Notes: a model not told the origin generated them from the sequence alone. 64,000 nucleotides of DNA from Microcoleus vaginatus_C (GCA_040004035.1 JAMPLN010000014.1); one strand, 5' to 3'; shown: positions 1-9,385, counted from the first letter of the stretch. A program made the numbers and translations.

Positions 1-666
1 TAGAAGTTAGAGGAAAAAGAGGAGATTACCCTACACAACGTATTAAATTCAAGTCCAGTCACCCGACTTAATATTTTGTTACATACTTATGGATTTTCCC
101 GCCGACCTACTTACCGCCTTTGGGTTATTTCGCAGAGTTAAGGCGGATGTTCGATCGCTCGGAACCATCATTTTTGCTTTAGCTGTGCTATTTTTGCATC
201 TGGCGATCGTTTTAGGCAAATGTTCCACCAATTCTATCTCTACCAGGTGTATTAAAACTTAATACAATATTTTTCCAATAAAAATCCCGCTCTTGTGGAA
301 CGGGAAAGCCATCAGGGTGCATCTATATGTATGTCACTATAACTCATAGGGGGTATAACCCCTCGTAGCTTTATCGAATCTTTACGATCACAAAATTTTT
401 GTAAAGATTGAGGTTTTTAGTTGACGGATCAGCGGTTTTATGAAATTAAAATGGAAAATGCTGACATTTATAAAATCCAGTGAGTTTGCAAGGAGAATTG
501 CGATTAAACCAGGAGCGCGCTGTTTTTTCACCTTAATTCTACAAATATCAATAATGTGCGATCGCCTGGTTAGCCTGTTTGGGATTTAAAACTAAAAATT
601 TAGTAGAGTGCGTCAGCAATTAGCTAATCAAGTAGAGAAAAAATAACGCCCTGCTGACGCACCTTA
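1..666. other. Gene-poor stretch left of the CCA gene
   Basis: No convincing gene is visible. One short open frame at 89-262 (57 codons, one hydrophobic segment) lacks a clear ribosome binding site and is not called. A GGGG/CCCC hairpin lies near 349-362. A roughly 60 bp inverted repeat of the GTGCGTCAG family fills 607-665, next to the stop codon of the minus-strand gene, and may act as its terminator. Confidence 0.6.
607..665. repeat. GTGCGTCAG-type hairpin-ended repeat, copy 1
   Basis: About 60 bp bounded by GTGCGTCAGC and GCTGACGCAC, with the inner motif GAAAAAATAACGC. The same design recurs at 11552-11614, 14149-14213 and 40938-40995, and in looser form at 37259-37329. All copies lie between genes. 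The form is that of a small non-autonomous palindromic repeat. Confidence 0.7.
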
Positions 667-3603
667 CTAAGCTTGAGGATAACGTTGTGCTAAGAAAGAG
701 ATAGCAGCAGCCCGATCGCCCAAATCGCCATCCAACCTCGCCGCCAACAAATCATCCAACATTCGTTTAAACCCAGGCCCCGGCTTATAACCCAAAGCCT
801 TCAAATCGTTGCCATTTAAAGGCGGCTCAACATTCGCCCACCTGGTAAGATATTCCCAAATTTGGCGGCGTGCACTTCGCGGACTTTGTAGGGCGATCGC
901 AATTAACACCGGCAATTCATAATTCCTCAACAGCAACACCAATTGACTCGGCAACTCGCACTTAGGCAAATTCTCTGCTAACTGCTTCTTTCCCGCTTCC
1001 AAAACTTCCAACCGCTTAATACTGTCAGCAGGTAACTGAAGATTTGCAGCCACCTTGCCGCGATATTCCGGCGCTAAATAAGCTATCAAAACTTCCAGCC
1101 GCATCTGCCAATCGGGAATATTGATAATGGGGAATGGGGAATGGGGAATTGGAAATGGGGAATGGGGAATGGGGAATAGGGAATTATCTCTTCCTTCTTC
1201 CTTCTTCCTTCTTCCTTCTTCCTTCTTCCTGACATCCGTTACATCCGTTACATCCGTTACAGAATCCGTTGCCGAACTTCCTTCTTCCTTCTTCCTTCTT
1301 CCTTCTTCCTTCTTCCTTCCTTGCAAACACCGATCGAGCAAACGCAGTTGCCGCCACAACTCCCTATCCAACTCCAAACTAGGATGAATACAGCGCAAAG
1401 CCTGCAAATCTCCCAGCATTTGCAAAGCAACTTTCCAGTACGGGGCTTGCAAAATGTATTTCAATTCGCTTTTGAGCCGAGTTTCCAAAGCCGGAGCTCG
1501 GCCGTTTTCCCCCTGAATTCTGTAATAAATCCCGCTGGCCAAAGCGTTGCGGATGTATCCTTCCGTCTGCGGCTCAATTTCAAACCCCAACCGCACCGCA
1601 AACCGCACAGCGCGATAAATTCGCGTCGGATCTTCGATAAAACTATTAGCGTGCAAAACTCGAATTTGCTTCGATTCCAAGTCCAGCAAACCGCAAAAAA
1701 AATCTAACAATTCGCCGCTGCGAGGAGCACCCAACCGCACAGCCAGCGCATTAATTGTAAAATCCCTGCGGTACAAATCTTGGCGAATTGAACTCGCTTC
1801 AACTTCAGGATTTGCAGCCGGATAAGGATAAAATTCAGTGCGAGCCGTAGCAATATCCACCCACAGCGAGCCGAAAGCAGAGTCTTTGTGCCACAAAAGC
1901 GCGGCGGTTTGAAATTGACCGTGAACGTCCAAACGCGAATCTGGGTAAAGTTTTTGCAGCGATGCAGCCAACTCGACACCAGCACCGGAATCGTCGGAAC
2001 CGCACTTTCCATCCACAACCAAATCAATATCTGTTAGCGCCACTGTATCATCCGTGGCTAAGAGTAAATCCCGGACTGCTCCACCCACAATATAAAGTTG
2101 CCAGCCGCGGTTTTGGGCAATATTGGCGGCGATCGACAATAATTGCCATAATTCGGGACTGATGCGCGATCGCAACAACTGCTCAACCGATTCGGGCACG
2201 GCACAATAAGACAATTCTGCATTGCTTCCCCTGTCTCGCGCTTTTTGCTGGTGCAATTCCCGCAACACATCAGTCCGGGTAACAATTCCCACCAGTTGAC
2301 CGTTTTCCAATACTGGCAAGCGCCCGATATCGTATGTCACCATTAAAGATTCAATTTCCGGCAGCAAGGTATCTGGGGCGATCGTTTTTAACTGCGGACT
2401 CATGTAACCCTTGACGGGGGCGTGACTGAAACCGTGGTGCAGGGCAATGTCAATGTCGCGGCGCGAGATAATGCCGGCGAGTCGATCGCCCGCATCGACC
2501 ACAGAAAGCCCCGAATGTCCGTAACGTAGGAGGATACGGTGAGCTTCCCCTACCGATGTTTCCGGGCGAATACTCCGCACTGGAGACGACATTAACTCCC
2601 GCGCTGTCGGAGGGTGGGGAATTTGAGTTTTGAGTTCGTCAGCTAACTGATTTAAAGTCAGCAGGGGATCAACATCGCGGGTGGCGAGGGAAGCGGCGCG
2701 GGCGTGGCCTCCGCCACCGAAGGGTTTGAACAATTCGCTGAGGTTTGTTCCTTCGATGCGCGATCGACCGATAATAGTTAATCGATTGGAAAGTGGGGAT
2801 TCGGAATCGATGTTGCGGTTGTTTTCGTTTTCGCCCAATTTATAAACATTACCTAACAGCAGAGCATCGGTTTCAGTTAAATCGAGCAAGCGAGAAGCCA
2901 GCGAAGAAAGTCCCGGAACATAAGCTTCAGTAGATAGCAGCACCCAGGCTACGCTGTAACCGTGCAAAGTTTCCGATCGCAAATTATTCAGCGCTTCTCT
3001 CAGCAAATCTTGCAATTGAGGAGACAAACCGGGTTCTACATATTCAGCTATTACCCCCAAACTCGCTCCCTGTTCCATCAACCAGGCCAAAGCTATTGCA
3101 TCTCGCGCAGTTGCGCCCTCAAAGGTAAGGGAACCTGTATCGACGTGGATGCCGAGGGCCATTACTGTTGCTTCCGAAGGCAGAAGGCGGAAGGGTATGT
3201 CGCTGTTTTCTGCTTGATTTTTGAGCTTTTCGACAATTAATGTTGTGCTGGCTCCGACTGCTTCGATCTGCGTAACAGTAGCGGGGATGTCTGAATGCGC
3301 CTCTAGGTGGTGGTCGAAAATAGCAATTTCCCTTACTTGTGGCAAATCCAGCCACTCGGCGGCTTTTCCCAAACGATCGCGCCCGGAGGCATCAACTATA
3401 GTAATCGATCGAATTTGTTGGGGATTGACCGATCGGCGTTCAATCAGTGGGTACTCGTCGCGGTGTAGCGCCAAAAAATCCCGCACTGTCGGATGACACC
3501 CACCCGTCAATACGATCCTGCTACCGGGGCGCAGCACGCAAAGTCCCACCGCCGCCCCCAAGGCGTCAAAATCTGCTGTTGTGTGGCACAAAACTAAGTC
3601 CAT
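667..3603 (-). CDS. DHH/CBS/CCA tRNA nucleotidyltransferase fusion
   Basis: A 978-residue protein combining an N-terminal DHH phosphoesterase region (FDHHLEAHSD near residue 97), two CBS domains (about 330-450) and a class II tRNA nucleotidyltransferase/poly(A) polymerase head (GGAVRDLLL, then DIDLVVD). This architecture is known in cyanobacteria, where the head domain adds or repairs the tRNA 3' CCA or A tail; the DHH part may be a nanoRNase or regulatory module. Residues about 760-829 are an odd insertion encoded by intergenic-type repeats (KKEEG, VTDVTDV, FPIPHSP units). It lies in the C-terminal RNA-binding part, and homology to the family resumes on both sides, so the gene is probably functional. 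Which tail activity this protein has (CCA- or A-adding) is not decided here. Confidence 0.93.
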   Translation of the reverse strand: MDLVLCHTTADFDALGAAVGLCVLRPGSRIVLTGGCHPTVRDFLALHRDEYPLIERRSVNPQQIRSITIVDASGRDRLGKAAEWLDLPQVREIAIFDHHLEAHSDIPATVTQIEAVGASTTLIVEKLKNQAENSDIPFRLLPSEATVMALGIHVDTGSLTFEGATARDAIALAWLMEQGASLGVIAEYVEPGLSPQLQDLLREALNNLRSETLHGYSVAWVLLSTEAYVPGLSSLASRLLDLTETDALLLGNVYKLGENENNRNIDSESPLSNRLTIIGRSRIEGTNLSELFKPFGGGGHARAASLATRDVDPLLTLNQLADELKTQIPHPPTARELMSSPVRSIRPETSVGEAHRILLRYGHSGLSVVDAGDRLAGIISRRDIDIALHHGFSHAPVKGYMSPQLKTIAPDTLLPEIESLMVTYDIGRLPVLENGQLVGIVTRTDVLRELHQQKARDRGSNAELSYCAVPESVEQLLRSRISPELWQLLSIAANIAQNRGWQLYIVGGAVRDLLLATDDTVALTDIDLVVDGKCGSDDSGAGVELAASLQKLYPDSRLDVHGQFQTAALLWHKDSAFGSLWVDIATARTEFYPYPAANPEVEASSIRQDLYRRDFTINALAVRLGAPRSGELLDFFCGLLDLESKQIRVLHANSFIEDPTRIYRAVRFAVRLGFEIEPQTEGYIRNALASGIYYRIQGENGRAPALETRLKSELKYILQAPYWKVALQMLGDLQALRCIHPSLELDRELWRQLRLLDRCLQGRKKEEGRRKKEEGSSATDSVTDVTDVTDVRKKEEGRRKKEEGRDNSLFPIPHSPFPIPHSPFPIINIPDWQMRLEVLIAYLAPEYRGKVAANLQLPADSIKRLEVLEAGKKQLAENLPKCELPSQLVLLLRNYELPVLIAIALQSPRSARRQIWEYLTRWANVEPPLNGNDLKALGYKPGPGFKRMLDDLLAARLDGDLGDRAAAISFLAQRYPQA
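1119..1324. repeat. Composite repeat block inside the CCA gene
   Basis: Three repeat types lie side by side inside the coding region: GGGGAAT heptamers (about 1125-1189), CTTCTTCC runs (about 1190-1229 and 1278-1322) and an ACATCCGTT triplet array (1231-1262) followed by GAATCCGTTGCCGAAC. The block is in frame with no stop codon. Closely related composites sit in spacers of the pot operon at 24924-25004 and 27336-27420. Confidence 0.85.
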
Positions 3604-3919
3604 AGCCGAAAATCCCGCATCTCTAACTCAAACAGTAGCAATTTCTCGCCCTCTGAAACCGGATGTGTCGATCGGGCTTTAAGTTAACCTTTCCAGTTTT
3701 CTGTGCTGTAGCGAACAATGATAAAATTGATAAAAATCTTAAGAGCCGCTGACGCCTGTTCGCGCAACGCCCGAATTTGCACTGGTTCTTTCGTATCAAT
3801 CAACCGACAATTTCTCGATCAAGTATCGGGAAACTGTCAAAAACTAGAATTTGGAAGATTTTTTTCGGTTCTGGGAAACTATTTCCGATCAACGCACGGT
3901 TATATCGAAAGGAGAAAAG
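3604..3919. other. Divergent intergenic region before psbZ
   Basis: A 316 bp spacer between the divergent CCA gene and psbZ. It must hold promoters for both. I see no repeat or RNA gene in it. A strong Shine-Dalgarno stretch (GAAAGGAG) at 3907-3914 serves psbZ. Confidence 0.5.
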
Positions 3920-4111
3920 ATGTTATCAATTCTGTTTCAAGTGGTTTTACTGGGTCTGGTACTGCTGTCTTTTGTGATGGTCGTTGGCGTGCCAGTTGCT
4001 TATGCCTCTCCCCAAAACTGGAATCAGTCTAAATCCCTGATTTATGTCGGGTCGGGTCTCTGGTTTTTGCTGGTTATTGCAGTGGGTGTATTGAACTTTT
4101 TAGTCGTTTAA
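3920..4111 (+). CDS. psbZ: Photosystem II reaction center protein Z
   Basis: A 63-residue protein with two membrane helices (about 4-27 and 39-62) joined by a short loop (ASPQNWNQSKSL), matching the size and pattern of PsbZ (Ycf9, about 62 residues). PsbZ is a small thylakoid subunit of photosystem II that stabilises the supercomplex and its antenna contact. The start was moved inward from an upstream ATG because the family begins at MLSILFQ and a strong GAAAGGAG lies 5 bases before it. psbZ followed by ribH is a recurrent cyanobacterial gene order, which supports both calls. Confidence 0.95.
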   Translation: MLSILFQVVLLGLVLLSFVMVVGVPVAYASPQNWNQSKSLIYVGSGLWFLLVIAVGVLNFLVV

Positions 4112-4290
4112 TTTCACCCAACTCTATCGAATCAAGAAGGTAAAAGATAGAAGGATGAAGGCATTCACCAGCGATTGAAAGGCATTCGGCAGAAGCTAGG
4201 AATTTTCCAGACCGCGCGACCCTGTATGTTTTTGCACTTGAGATTCACATGAGATGCCGCAGCTTTCTGACTTTTGCCTTCTCACAAACA

Positions 4291-4321
4291 AAAATCTAAA
4301 ATCTAAAACCTAAAATCTAAA
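4291..4321. repeat. TAAAATC heptamer repeat before ribH
   Basis: About four tandem copies of AAATCTA/TAAAATC units directly upstream of the ribH start. Similar runs lie at 15412-15440, 27209-27246 and 37065-37089. They resemble the short tandem heptanucleotide repeats known from filamentous cyanobacteria. Confidence 0.7.
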
Positions 4322-4331
4322 GTAGAGCACT

Positions 4332-4925
4332 ATGACTGTTTTCGAGGGAACTTTTACTCACACCGAATCTTTGCGATTTGCGATTGTCATCGGTCGTTTT
4401 AACGATTTGGTGGTTAACAAACTTTTGGAGGGATGTCAAGATTGTTTGAAACGCCACGGGGTTGATATTAATCCTCATGGCTCTCAGGTGGACTTTTTTT
4501 GGGTTCCGGGAAGTTTTGAGATTCCTTTGGTGGCGCGCCAAGCTGCTCTTTCTCACCGCTACGATGCGGTAATTTGTCTGGGTGCGGTAATTCGGGGCCA
4601 AACTCCTCATTTCGATTTTGTGGCTGGTGAGGTTGCTAAGGGAATTGCTGCTGCTGCTTTTCAGACAGGGGTGCCGGTGATTTTTGGGGTGGTGACGACT
4701 GACACGATGCAGCAAGCTTTGGAAAGGGCTGGAATTAAAAGCAATTTGGGCTGGAATTATGCGATGAGTGCTTTGGAAATGGGCACTTTGATGCGCCAAG
4801 TTAAGGGTTTGGGAACACACTCTTACGATCATCGATTAACTACTGGGTCTGCTGCTCAAGTGCTTTCGGGCGAAGCAAATCTGGCGATCGCCCCGGATGT
4901 ATCGTCGGATCAAATCCCCTCGTAA
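4332..4925 (+). CDS. ribH: 6,7-dimethyl-8-ribityllumazine synthase
   Basis: A 197-residue lumazine synthase, the penultimate enzyme of riboflavin synthesis, condensing 5-amino-6-ribitylaminouracil with 3,4-dihydroxy-2-butanone 4-phosphate. Family motifs are clear: WVPGSFEIP (57-65) and GAVIRGQTPHFDFVAGE (84-100) with the catalytic histidine at about 93. The core ends near residue 160; the remaining 35 or so residues are a poorly conserved tail that makes it longer than the usual 150-160. The start is preceded by only a weak ribosome binding site (GTAGAG). Confidence 0.95.
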   Translation: MTVFEGTFTHTESLRFAIVIGRFNDLVVNKLLEGCQDCLKRHGVDINPHGSQVDFFWVPGSFEIPLVARQAALSHRYDAVICLGAVIRGQTPHFDFVAGEVAKGIAAAAFQTGVPVIFGVVTTDTMQQALERAGIKSNLGWNYAMSALEMGTLMRQVKGLGTHSYDHRLTTGSAAQVLSGEANLAIAPDVSSDQIPS

Positions 4926-4940
4926 GTTGGGCTAGCAGTA

Positions 4941-4956
4941 TTTTTTAGCTAAAAAA
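4941..4956. terminator. Palindrome after ribH
   Basis: TTTTTTAGCTAAAAAA, a perfect 16-bp palindrome 15 bases after the ribH stop. It is AT-only apart from the central AGCT, so it is a weak terminator candidate. Confidence 0.35.
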
Positions 4957-5138
4957 CATCAAGATTTGCATCGGGAAAAATCTTAAGACTCTTGTGGGGT
5001 GGTGATTAGGCCCGCCCGCAAGGTCAAAATTCCACTGGTCGCAGCCGATCGACAAATTAGACCAGTATCTTGCCAATTGGCAATGAGTGTGATATCATAA
5101 AATGTTCTTAGAAATAGCGCAACACTAACTATTACTGC

Positions 5139-6449
5139 ATGGCAACGAAGCCAACGATCGCATTTACTCACCTCGGCTGCGAAAAAAATCGCATCGATAC
5201 CGAACACATGATCGGCTTGCTGGCTCAAGCGGGCTATCAAGTCGATTCTAATGAAGAATTAGCTGATTATGTTGTAGTCAATACTTGCAGTTTTATCCAA
5301 GCTGCGCGAGAAGAGTCGGTCCGCACCTTGGTAGAATTGGCCGAAGCTAATAAAAAAGTAGTCATCACCGGCTGCATGGCACAGCATTTTCAGCAGGAAT
5401 TGCTGGACGAATTGCCCGAAGCAGTCGCAATTGTCGGCACTGGCGACTATCACAAAATAGTCAATGTTATGCAGCAGGTGGAAAAGGGCGATCGAGTTTC
5501 CCTCGTCTCCTCAGAACCTACTTACATCGCTGACGAAACTACTCCCCGCTACCGCACGACATCGGAAGGTGTCGCGTATCTGCGAATAGCAGAAGGCTGC
5601 GACTATCGCTGTGCATTTTGCATTATCCCGCACTTGCGCGGAAATCAAAGGTCGCGCACGATCGAATCTATCGTCGCCGAAGCTAAGCAATTAGCCTCCG
5701 AAGGGGTAAAGGAAATTATCTTAATTTCTCAAATTACCACCAACTACGGCAAAGATATTTATGGCGAACCGAAACTAGCCGAACTACTGCGCGCTTTGGG
5801 TGAAGTAGATGTACCTTGGATTCGCATGCACTACGCCTATCCTACAGGTTTGACTCCGCAAGTTGTCGCAGCCATCCGCGAAACGCCCAACGTTTTGCCG
5901 TATTTGGATTTACCCCTGCAACACTCGCACCCGGAAATTCTGCGGGCGATGAATCGGCCTTTTCAAGCTGGGATCAATGATGCCATAGTCGATCGGCTCA
6001 AGGCAGCACTTCCCGGCGCCGTGATGCGGACAACTTTTATTGTTGGCTTCCCCGGCGAAACCGACGAACACGCAGCACACTTGCTGGAATTTGTCAAGCG
6101 CCATGAATTTGATCACGTAGGAGTTTTTGTATTTTCGCCAGAAGAAGGAACCCCAGCCTTCAGCTTGCCCCAGCAAATACCAGCAGAAATAATGGAAATG
6201 CGGCGCAATTCGGTAATGGCGGCACAACAACCTATATCATTGAAGAAGAATCAAGAGTCTGTCGGTCAGGTAGTTGATGTCCTGATAGAACAAGAACAAC
6301 CAGAGACAGGCGAGTTGATTGGTAGATCCGCTCGGTTTTCCCCAGAAGTAGATGGACTCGTCTATGTGACAGGAGAAGCGCGGCTGGGTTCAATCGTATC
6401 TGTGAAAATTACTGGTGCAGATGTCTACGACCTCTACGGTCAAGTGTAA
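5139..6449 (+). CDS. rimO: Ribosomal protein S12 methylthiotransferase RimO
   Basis: A 436-residue radical-SAM methylthiotransferase. The N-terminal MTTase domain has the three cluster cysteines C14 (HLGCEKNR), C50 (VNTCSF) and C79 (TGCMAQ). The radical-SAM domain has C154, C158 and C161 (CDYRCAFC), and a TRAM domain ends the protein (about 370-436). RimO adds a methylthio group to an aspartate of ribosomal protein S12; the HLGCEKN start and the TRAM sequence fit RimO better than MiaB. The next gene is a CrhR-like RNA helicase; rimO and crhR form a dicistronic, processed operon in Synechocystis, and the order is kept here although the spacer is 774 bp. Confidence 0.94.
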   Translation: MATKPTIAFTHLGCEKNRIDTEHMIGLLAQAGYQVDSNEELADYVVVNTCSFIQAAREESVRTLVELAEANKKVVITGCMAQHFQQELLDELPEAVAIVGTGDYHKIVNVMQQVEKGDRVSLVSSEPTYIADETTPRYRTTSEGVAYLRIAEGCDYRCAFCIIPHLRGNQRSRTIESIVAEAKQLASEGVKEIILISQITTNYGKDIYGEPKLAELLRALGEVDVPWIRMHYAYPTGLTPQVVAAIRETPNVLPYLDLPLQHSHPEILRAMNRPFQAGINDAIVDRLKAALPGAVMRTTFIVGFPGETDEHAAHLLEFVKRHEFDHVGVFVFSPEEGTPAFSLPQQIPAEIMEMRRNSVMAAQQPISLKKNQESVGQVVDVLIEQEQPETGELIGRSARFSPEVDGLVYVTGEARLGSIVSVKITGADVYDLYGQV

Positions 6450-7223
6450 GTATTGCTGGAACTGTTGCCTGAGACGGTGCGGCGAACAAAAACCGGACAC
6501 GAGCCAAAAATGATTAGCGGATTGTGCAACAAAAGTAACGGTTAGTACACAATTGTGCAAAGATATGTAGCAAAGGGGTTCTAAACTTTTTTAGCCCCTC
6601 TCTGGCAATCGACCCTCCCCGTCGGGGTGCGGTAATCTCTACAGAACATCGGAAAATTTTAACGAATTTAATGTTTTGTTTCTGAATGTAAAGAGTTATG
6701 ATGATAACAAGCCAGAAATAAGCGGGGATAATTTGAGATTGCTTCGCCGTCCGCCCTACACCACAACGGTATCCCGAAAGAGTGTTGAGATGGATAGGCG
6801 GTAACGGTCGCCCCATCCCCCGCTCAATCCCGCAGGCGACGGATTGCGGGATAGCGCCTGAACCAAACAACCTGTTACTACTATGTAGTGAAGTGGGGCT
6901 GGTCATGATCCTCACTATAAAATGCCTAAGAGGGAAAGCTTGCAAGTACCTCAAAGGAAGTCCAATGTCCTGCTTTAAGAATGTTGGAAGCCTATAACCC
7001 GACCCCTGGCGGTTGGTATCGGTGATGTCACAAAATCAAAGACGGCTGTCGAATTGGTAAATTTAGTCACCATCGACGGAGCTGCCCTATACTCGATTGC
7101 TATTTAAGAAGGTGCGCGCAGGCGCAGCACCATAAAGAACTCTTATGAGTTCCTGCCCTAGAGCAGAAATCCGCATCCGAGTTGGGCAACTTAGAAGGCT
7201 AAGACTCGTTATTAGGAGCATTA
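6450..7223 (+). promoter_or_regulatory. Long structured gap and leader before the RNA helicase
   Basis: 774 bp without a believable gene between rimO and the helicase. It contains several strong hairpins: ATCCCGCA/TGCGGGAT at 6827-6834/6845-6852, competing with AGGCG/CGCCT at 6834-6838/6855-6859; GGTGCGCGC/GCGCAGCACC at 7111-7131; GAACTC-TTAT-GAGTTC at 7137-7152; and CTGC/GCAG at about 7153-7166. The last three are stacked just before the AGGAG at 7214. Long leaders are known for cyanobacterial cold-induced helicases, so a regulatory 5' UTR is likely; a separate small RNA is also possible. Confidence 0.5.
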
Positions 7224-8711
7224 ATGAATTTATTGTTTGAAGGCTTAGGTCTTTCGGAAGAACTCGTTCTCCATCTGGAAACACTAGGCTTTACAGAACC
7301 TACTCCCATCCAAGTACAAGCAATTCCGCACCTGTTAGCAGGTCGCGACGTTGTGGGTCAAGCCCAAACAGGGACAGGCAAAACGGCAGCATTCTCGTTG
7401 CCCATCTTGGAGCGGATTGATTTAGATGTGACTGCGGTGCAAGCACTGGTGCTGACGCCGACTCGCGAATTGGCGATGCAAGTAACTGAAGCCATCCGCG
7501 ATTTGAGCGGCATCAGCAGCGACGGCCCGGTAAAAGTGGGTCGCTCTCTGCAAGTTCTGACAGTGTACGGCGGTCAATCGATCGATCGTCAAATGCAGCG
7601 TTTGAAGCGCGGCGTTCACGTCGTTGTCGGTACACCCGGACGCATACTGGATATGCTCAGCCGCGGCAGCCTGAAACTAGACAAGGTAAAGTGGCTGGTT
7701 TTGGATGAAGCTGACGAAATGCTGAGCATGGGCTTTATCCAAGATGTGGAAAAAATCTTGGATGCTGCACCCAAAGAACGTCAAACGGCATTTTTCTCGG
7801 CGACGATGGAACCTTCCATTCGGAAATTGGTGGCGCGGCATTTGCGTAACCCAGTCAACGTCACCGTAGAACAGCCAAAAGCAACGCCCAAGCGCATCAG
7901 CCAAGGCGTGTACATGATTCCCCGTGGCTGGTCGAAGGCAAGAGCCCTACAGCCAATCCTAGAAATGGAAGACCCGGAATCTGCACTGATTTTTGTGCGG
8001 ACTCGGCAGTCGGCGGCAGAACTCACCAGCCAACTGCAAGCAGCAGGTCACAGCGTTGACGAGTATCACGGTAATTTGAATCAGGCACAGCGGGAACGTT
8101 TGTTGCATCGGTTCCGCCAATGTCAGGTGCGCTGGGTAGTGGCGACTGATATTGCGGCGCGGGGTTTGGACGTGGATCACTTGACTCACGTGATTAACTA
8201 CGATTTGCCCGACAGTGTGGAAAGCTACGTTCACCGGATCGGACGCACGGGCCGGGCTGGTCGCGAAGGAACGGCGATTACGCTGATTCAACCGGTCGAT
8301 CGCCGCAAACTGCGCTTGATTGAACGCCACGTTCGATCGAGCTTGACGGTACGAAACATTCCGACACGCGCGCAAATTGAAGCACGTCAGTTGGAAAAGA
8401 TGCAAGGTAAAGTTCGTGAAGCTTTGGCTGGCGAACGCATGGCATCTTTCTTGCCTCTGGTGTCTCAGTTATCCGAGGAGTACGACTCCCACGCGATCGC
8501 CGCTGCTGCTTTGCAAATGGCTTTCGATCAAAGTCGTCCTGCTTGGATGGGCGCGGATTACGCTCAACAAGAAGATCCCCCGATTGGTGGAGAAAACAGC
8601 GTCAAGCCAATCTTGATCAAGAAGCGGGCTAAGACTGGTGCACCGAGTAATTCTGTACCAGCGCCGACTTTTTCTGGAGCACCGAGTGCTCCTGTTCCCC
8701 AGAACAGCTAA
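7224..8711 (+). CDS. CrhR-like DEAD-box RNA helicase
   Basis: A 495-residue ATP-dependent RNA helicase with a full motif set: Q motif (GFTEPTPIQ, 22-30), Walker A AQTGTGKT (47-54), DEAD at 161-164, SAT at 192-194 and HRIGRTGRAG from H337. Residues 375-495 form a basic then low-complexity tail. Cyanobacterial members next to rimO include CrhR, a redox- and cold-regulated helicase that unwinds and anneals RNA. The start has a good AGGAG 5 bases upstream. The long structured leader suggests post-transcriptional control; its identity as a strict crhR ortholog is inferred from position and family. Confidence 0.93.
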   Translation: MNLLFEGLGLSEELVLHLETLGFTEPTPIQVQAIPHLLAGRDVVGQAQTGTGKTAAFSLPILERIDLDVTAVQALVLTPTRELAMQVTEAIRDLSGISSDGPVKVGRSLQVLTVYGGQSIDRQMQRLKRGVHVVVGTPGRILDMLSRGSLKLDKVKWLVLDEADEMLSMGFIQDVEKILDAAPKERQTAFFSATMEPSIRKLVARHLRNPVNVTVEQPKATPKRISQGVYMIPRGWSKARALQPILEMEDPESALIFVRTRQSAAELTSQLQAAGHSVDEYHGNLNQAQRERLLHRFRQCQVRWVVATDIAARGLDVDHLTHVINYDLPDSVESYVHRIGRTGRAGREGTAITLIQPVDRRKLRLIERHVRSSLTVRNIPTRAQIEARQLEKMQGKVREALAGERMASFLPLVSQLSEEYDSHAIAAAALQMAFDQSRPAWMGADYAQQEDPPIGGENSVKPILIKKRAKTGAPSNSVPAPTFSGAPSAPVPQNS

Positions 8712-8750
8712 TTGGTAGGGTGCACAATGTGCACCTTATTTAGAATTTTT

Positions 8751-8785
8751 GTAGAGATGCGATCGATCGCATCTCTACTTTTTTT
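8751..8785 (+). terminator. Strong intrinsic terminator after the helicase
   Basis: A 28-base perfect palindrome, GTAGAGATGCGATC and its complement, is followed by seven T (8779-8785). A smaller hairpin, GGTGCAC/GTGCACC, precedes it at about 8718-8734. It ends the rimO-helicase unit. Confidence 0.85.
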
Positions 8786-8801
8786 ATGGGTGTGAGACTC
8801 T

Positions 8802-8987
8802 ATGGGGAATAAAAATCACAAAAAAGCTCTTCGTTCGTTGAACAAGCGGATTGCAGAACATGGAGAAAAGATTAGACTGGAATATGAGAAGGATTTTCCC
8901 GATGAAGGCTTAATCCGGCATTGGGAAAGTGAAATTCGAGCTTTTGAGAAAGGAATTCAGCAAGCTTTAAAACGATTGGGTAAATAA
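8802..8987 (+). CDS. Small charged protein of unknown function
   Basis: A 61-residue, mostly helical and highly charged protein (many Lys, Arg and Glu), with no known domain that I recognise. Its stop codon is two bases from the start of the next small gene, so the two are probably cotranscribed and may act together. It begins just after the helicase terminator. Confidence 0.6.
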   Translation: MGNKNHKKALRSLNKRIAEHGEKIRLEYEKDFPDEGLIRHWESEIRAFEKGIQQALKRLGK

Positions 8988-8989
8988 AG

Positions 8990-9250
8990 ATGCAAGTTAG
9001 CGATCGGACAATTTATGTAACTAATTATACACTGAGAACGTTAATTGATGAATTGGGTACAGAGTGTCAAAATGTGATTACTTTAATCCATCAGCTTCAG
9101 TTACCTGATTTGAGCGATCGACAAAAAGCTGAAATTCTAGCAGAGTTCCTGAGTGCTGCAATCCATCTCAACGTTCACTGCGGAGAGGATTTTCAGACAC
9201 TAATTGCTGAGCAAATGGCACAATTGTCGGATGATGATGAAGAGGATTAA
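8990..9250 (+). CDS. Small acidic protein of unknown function
   Basis: An 86-residue protein, helical by pattern, ending in an acidic tail (LSDDDEED). It is almost contiguous with the preceding basic 61-residue protein; a basic/acidic pair encoded together is suggestive of a complex, but no homology is claimed. The end of the upstream gene provides no clear ribosome binding site, which fits translational coupling. Confidence 0.6.
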   Translation: MQVSDRTIYVTNYTLRTLIDELGTECQNVITLIHQLQLPDLSDRQKAEILAEFLSAAIHLNVHCGEDFQTLIAEQMAQLSDDDEED

Positions 9251-9385
9251 GGAGACGCGGGCGATCGCACATGAGGAAAAAGCCCTCCAGTCAACTCACA
9301 GAAAGGCTCAAAATCCTAATAAATAAGGAATAAAGTCCTTATTACAAACTTGTCAACCTGGACTTTTGCACAGTTGTTTAATATT

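Noticed and set aside
89..262. 57-codon frame with one hydrophobic segment
   Set aside because: No ribosome binding site and no recognisable family.
1121..1387. Plus-strand frame over the repeat block in the CCA gene
   Set aside because: Low-complexity antisense reading; the CCA gene on the minus strand is continuous through it.
4317..4832. Minus-strand frame opposite ribH
   Set aside because: Shadow of ribH, which has full family motifs.
6514..6997. Open frames on both strands in the helicase leader
   Set aside because: No family pattern or good ribosome binding site, and they overlap strong RNA hairpins.
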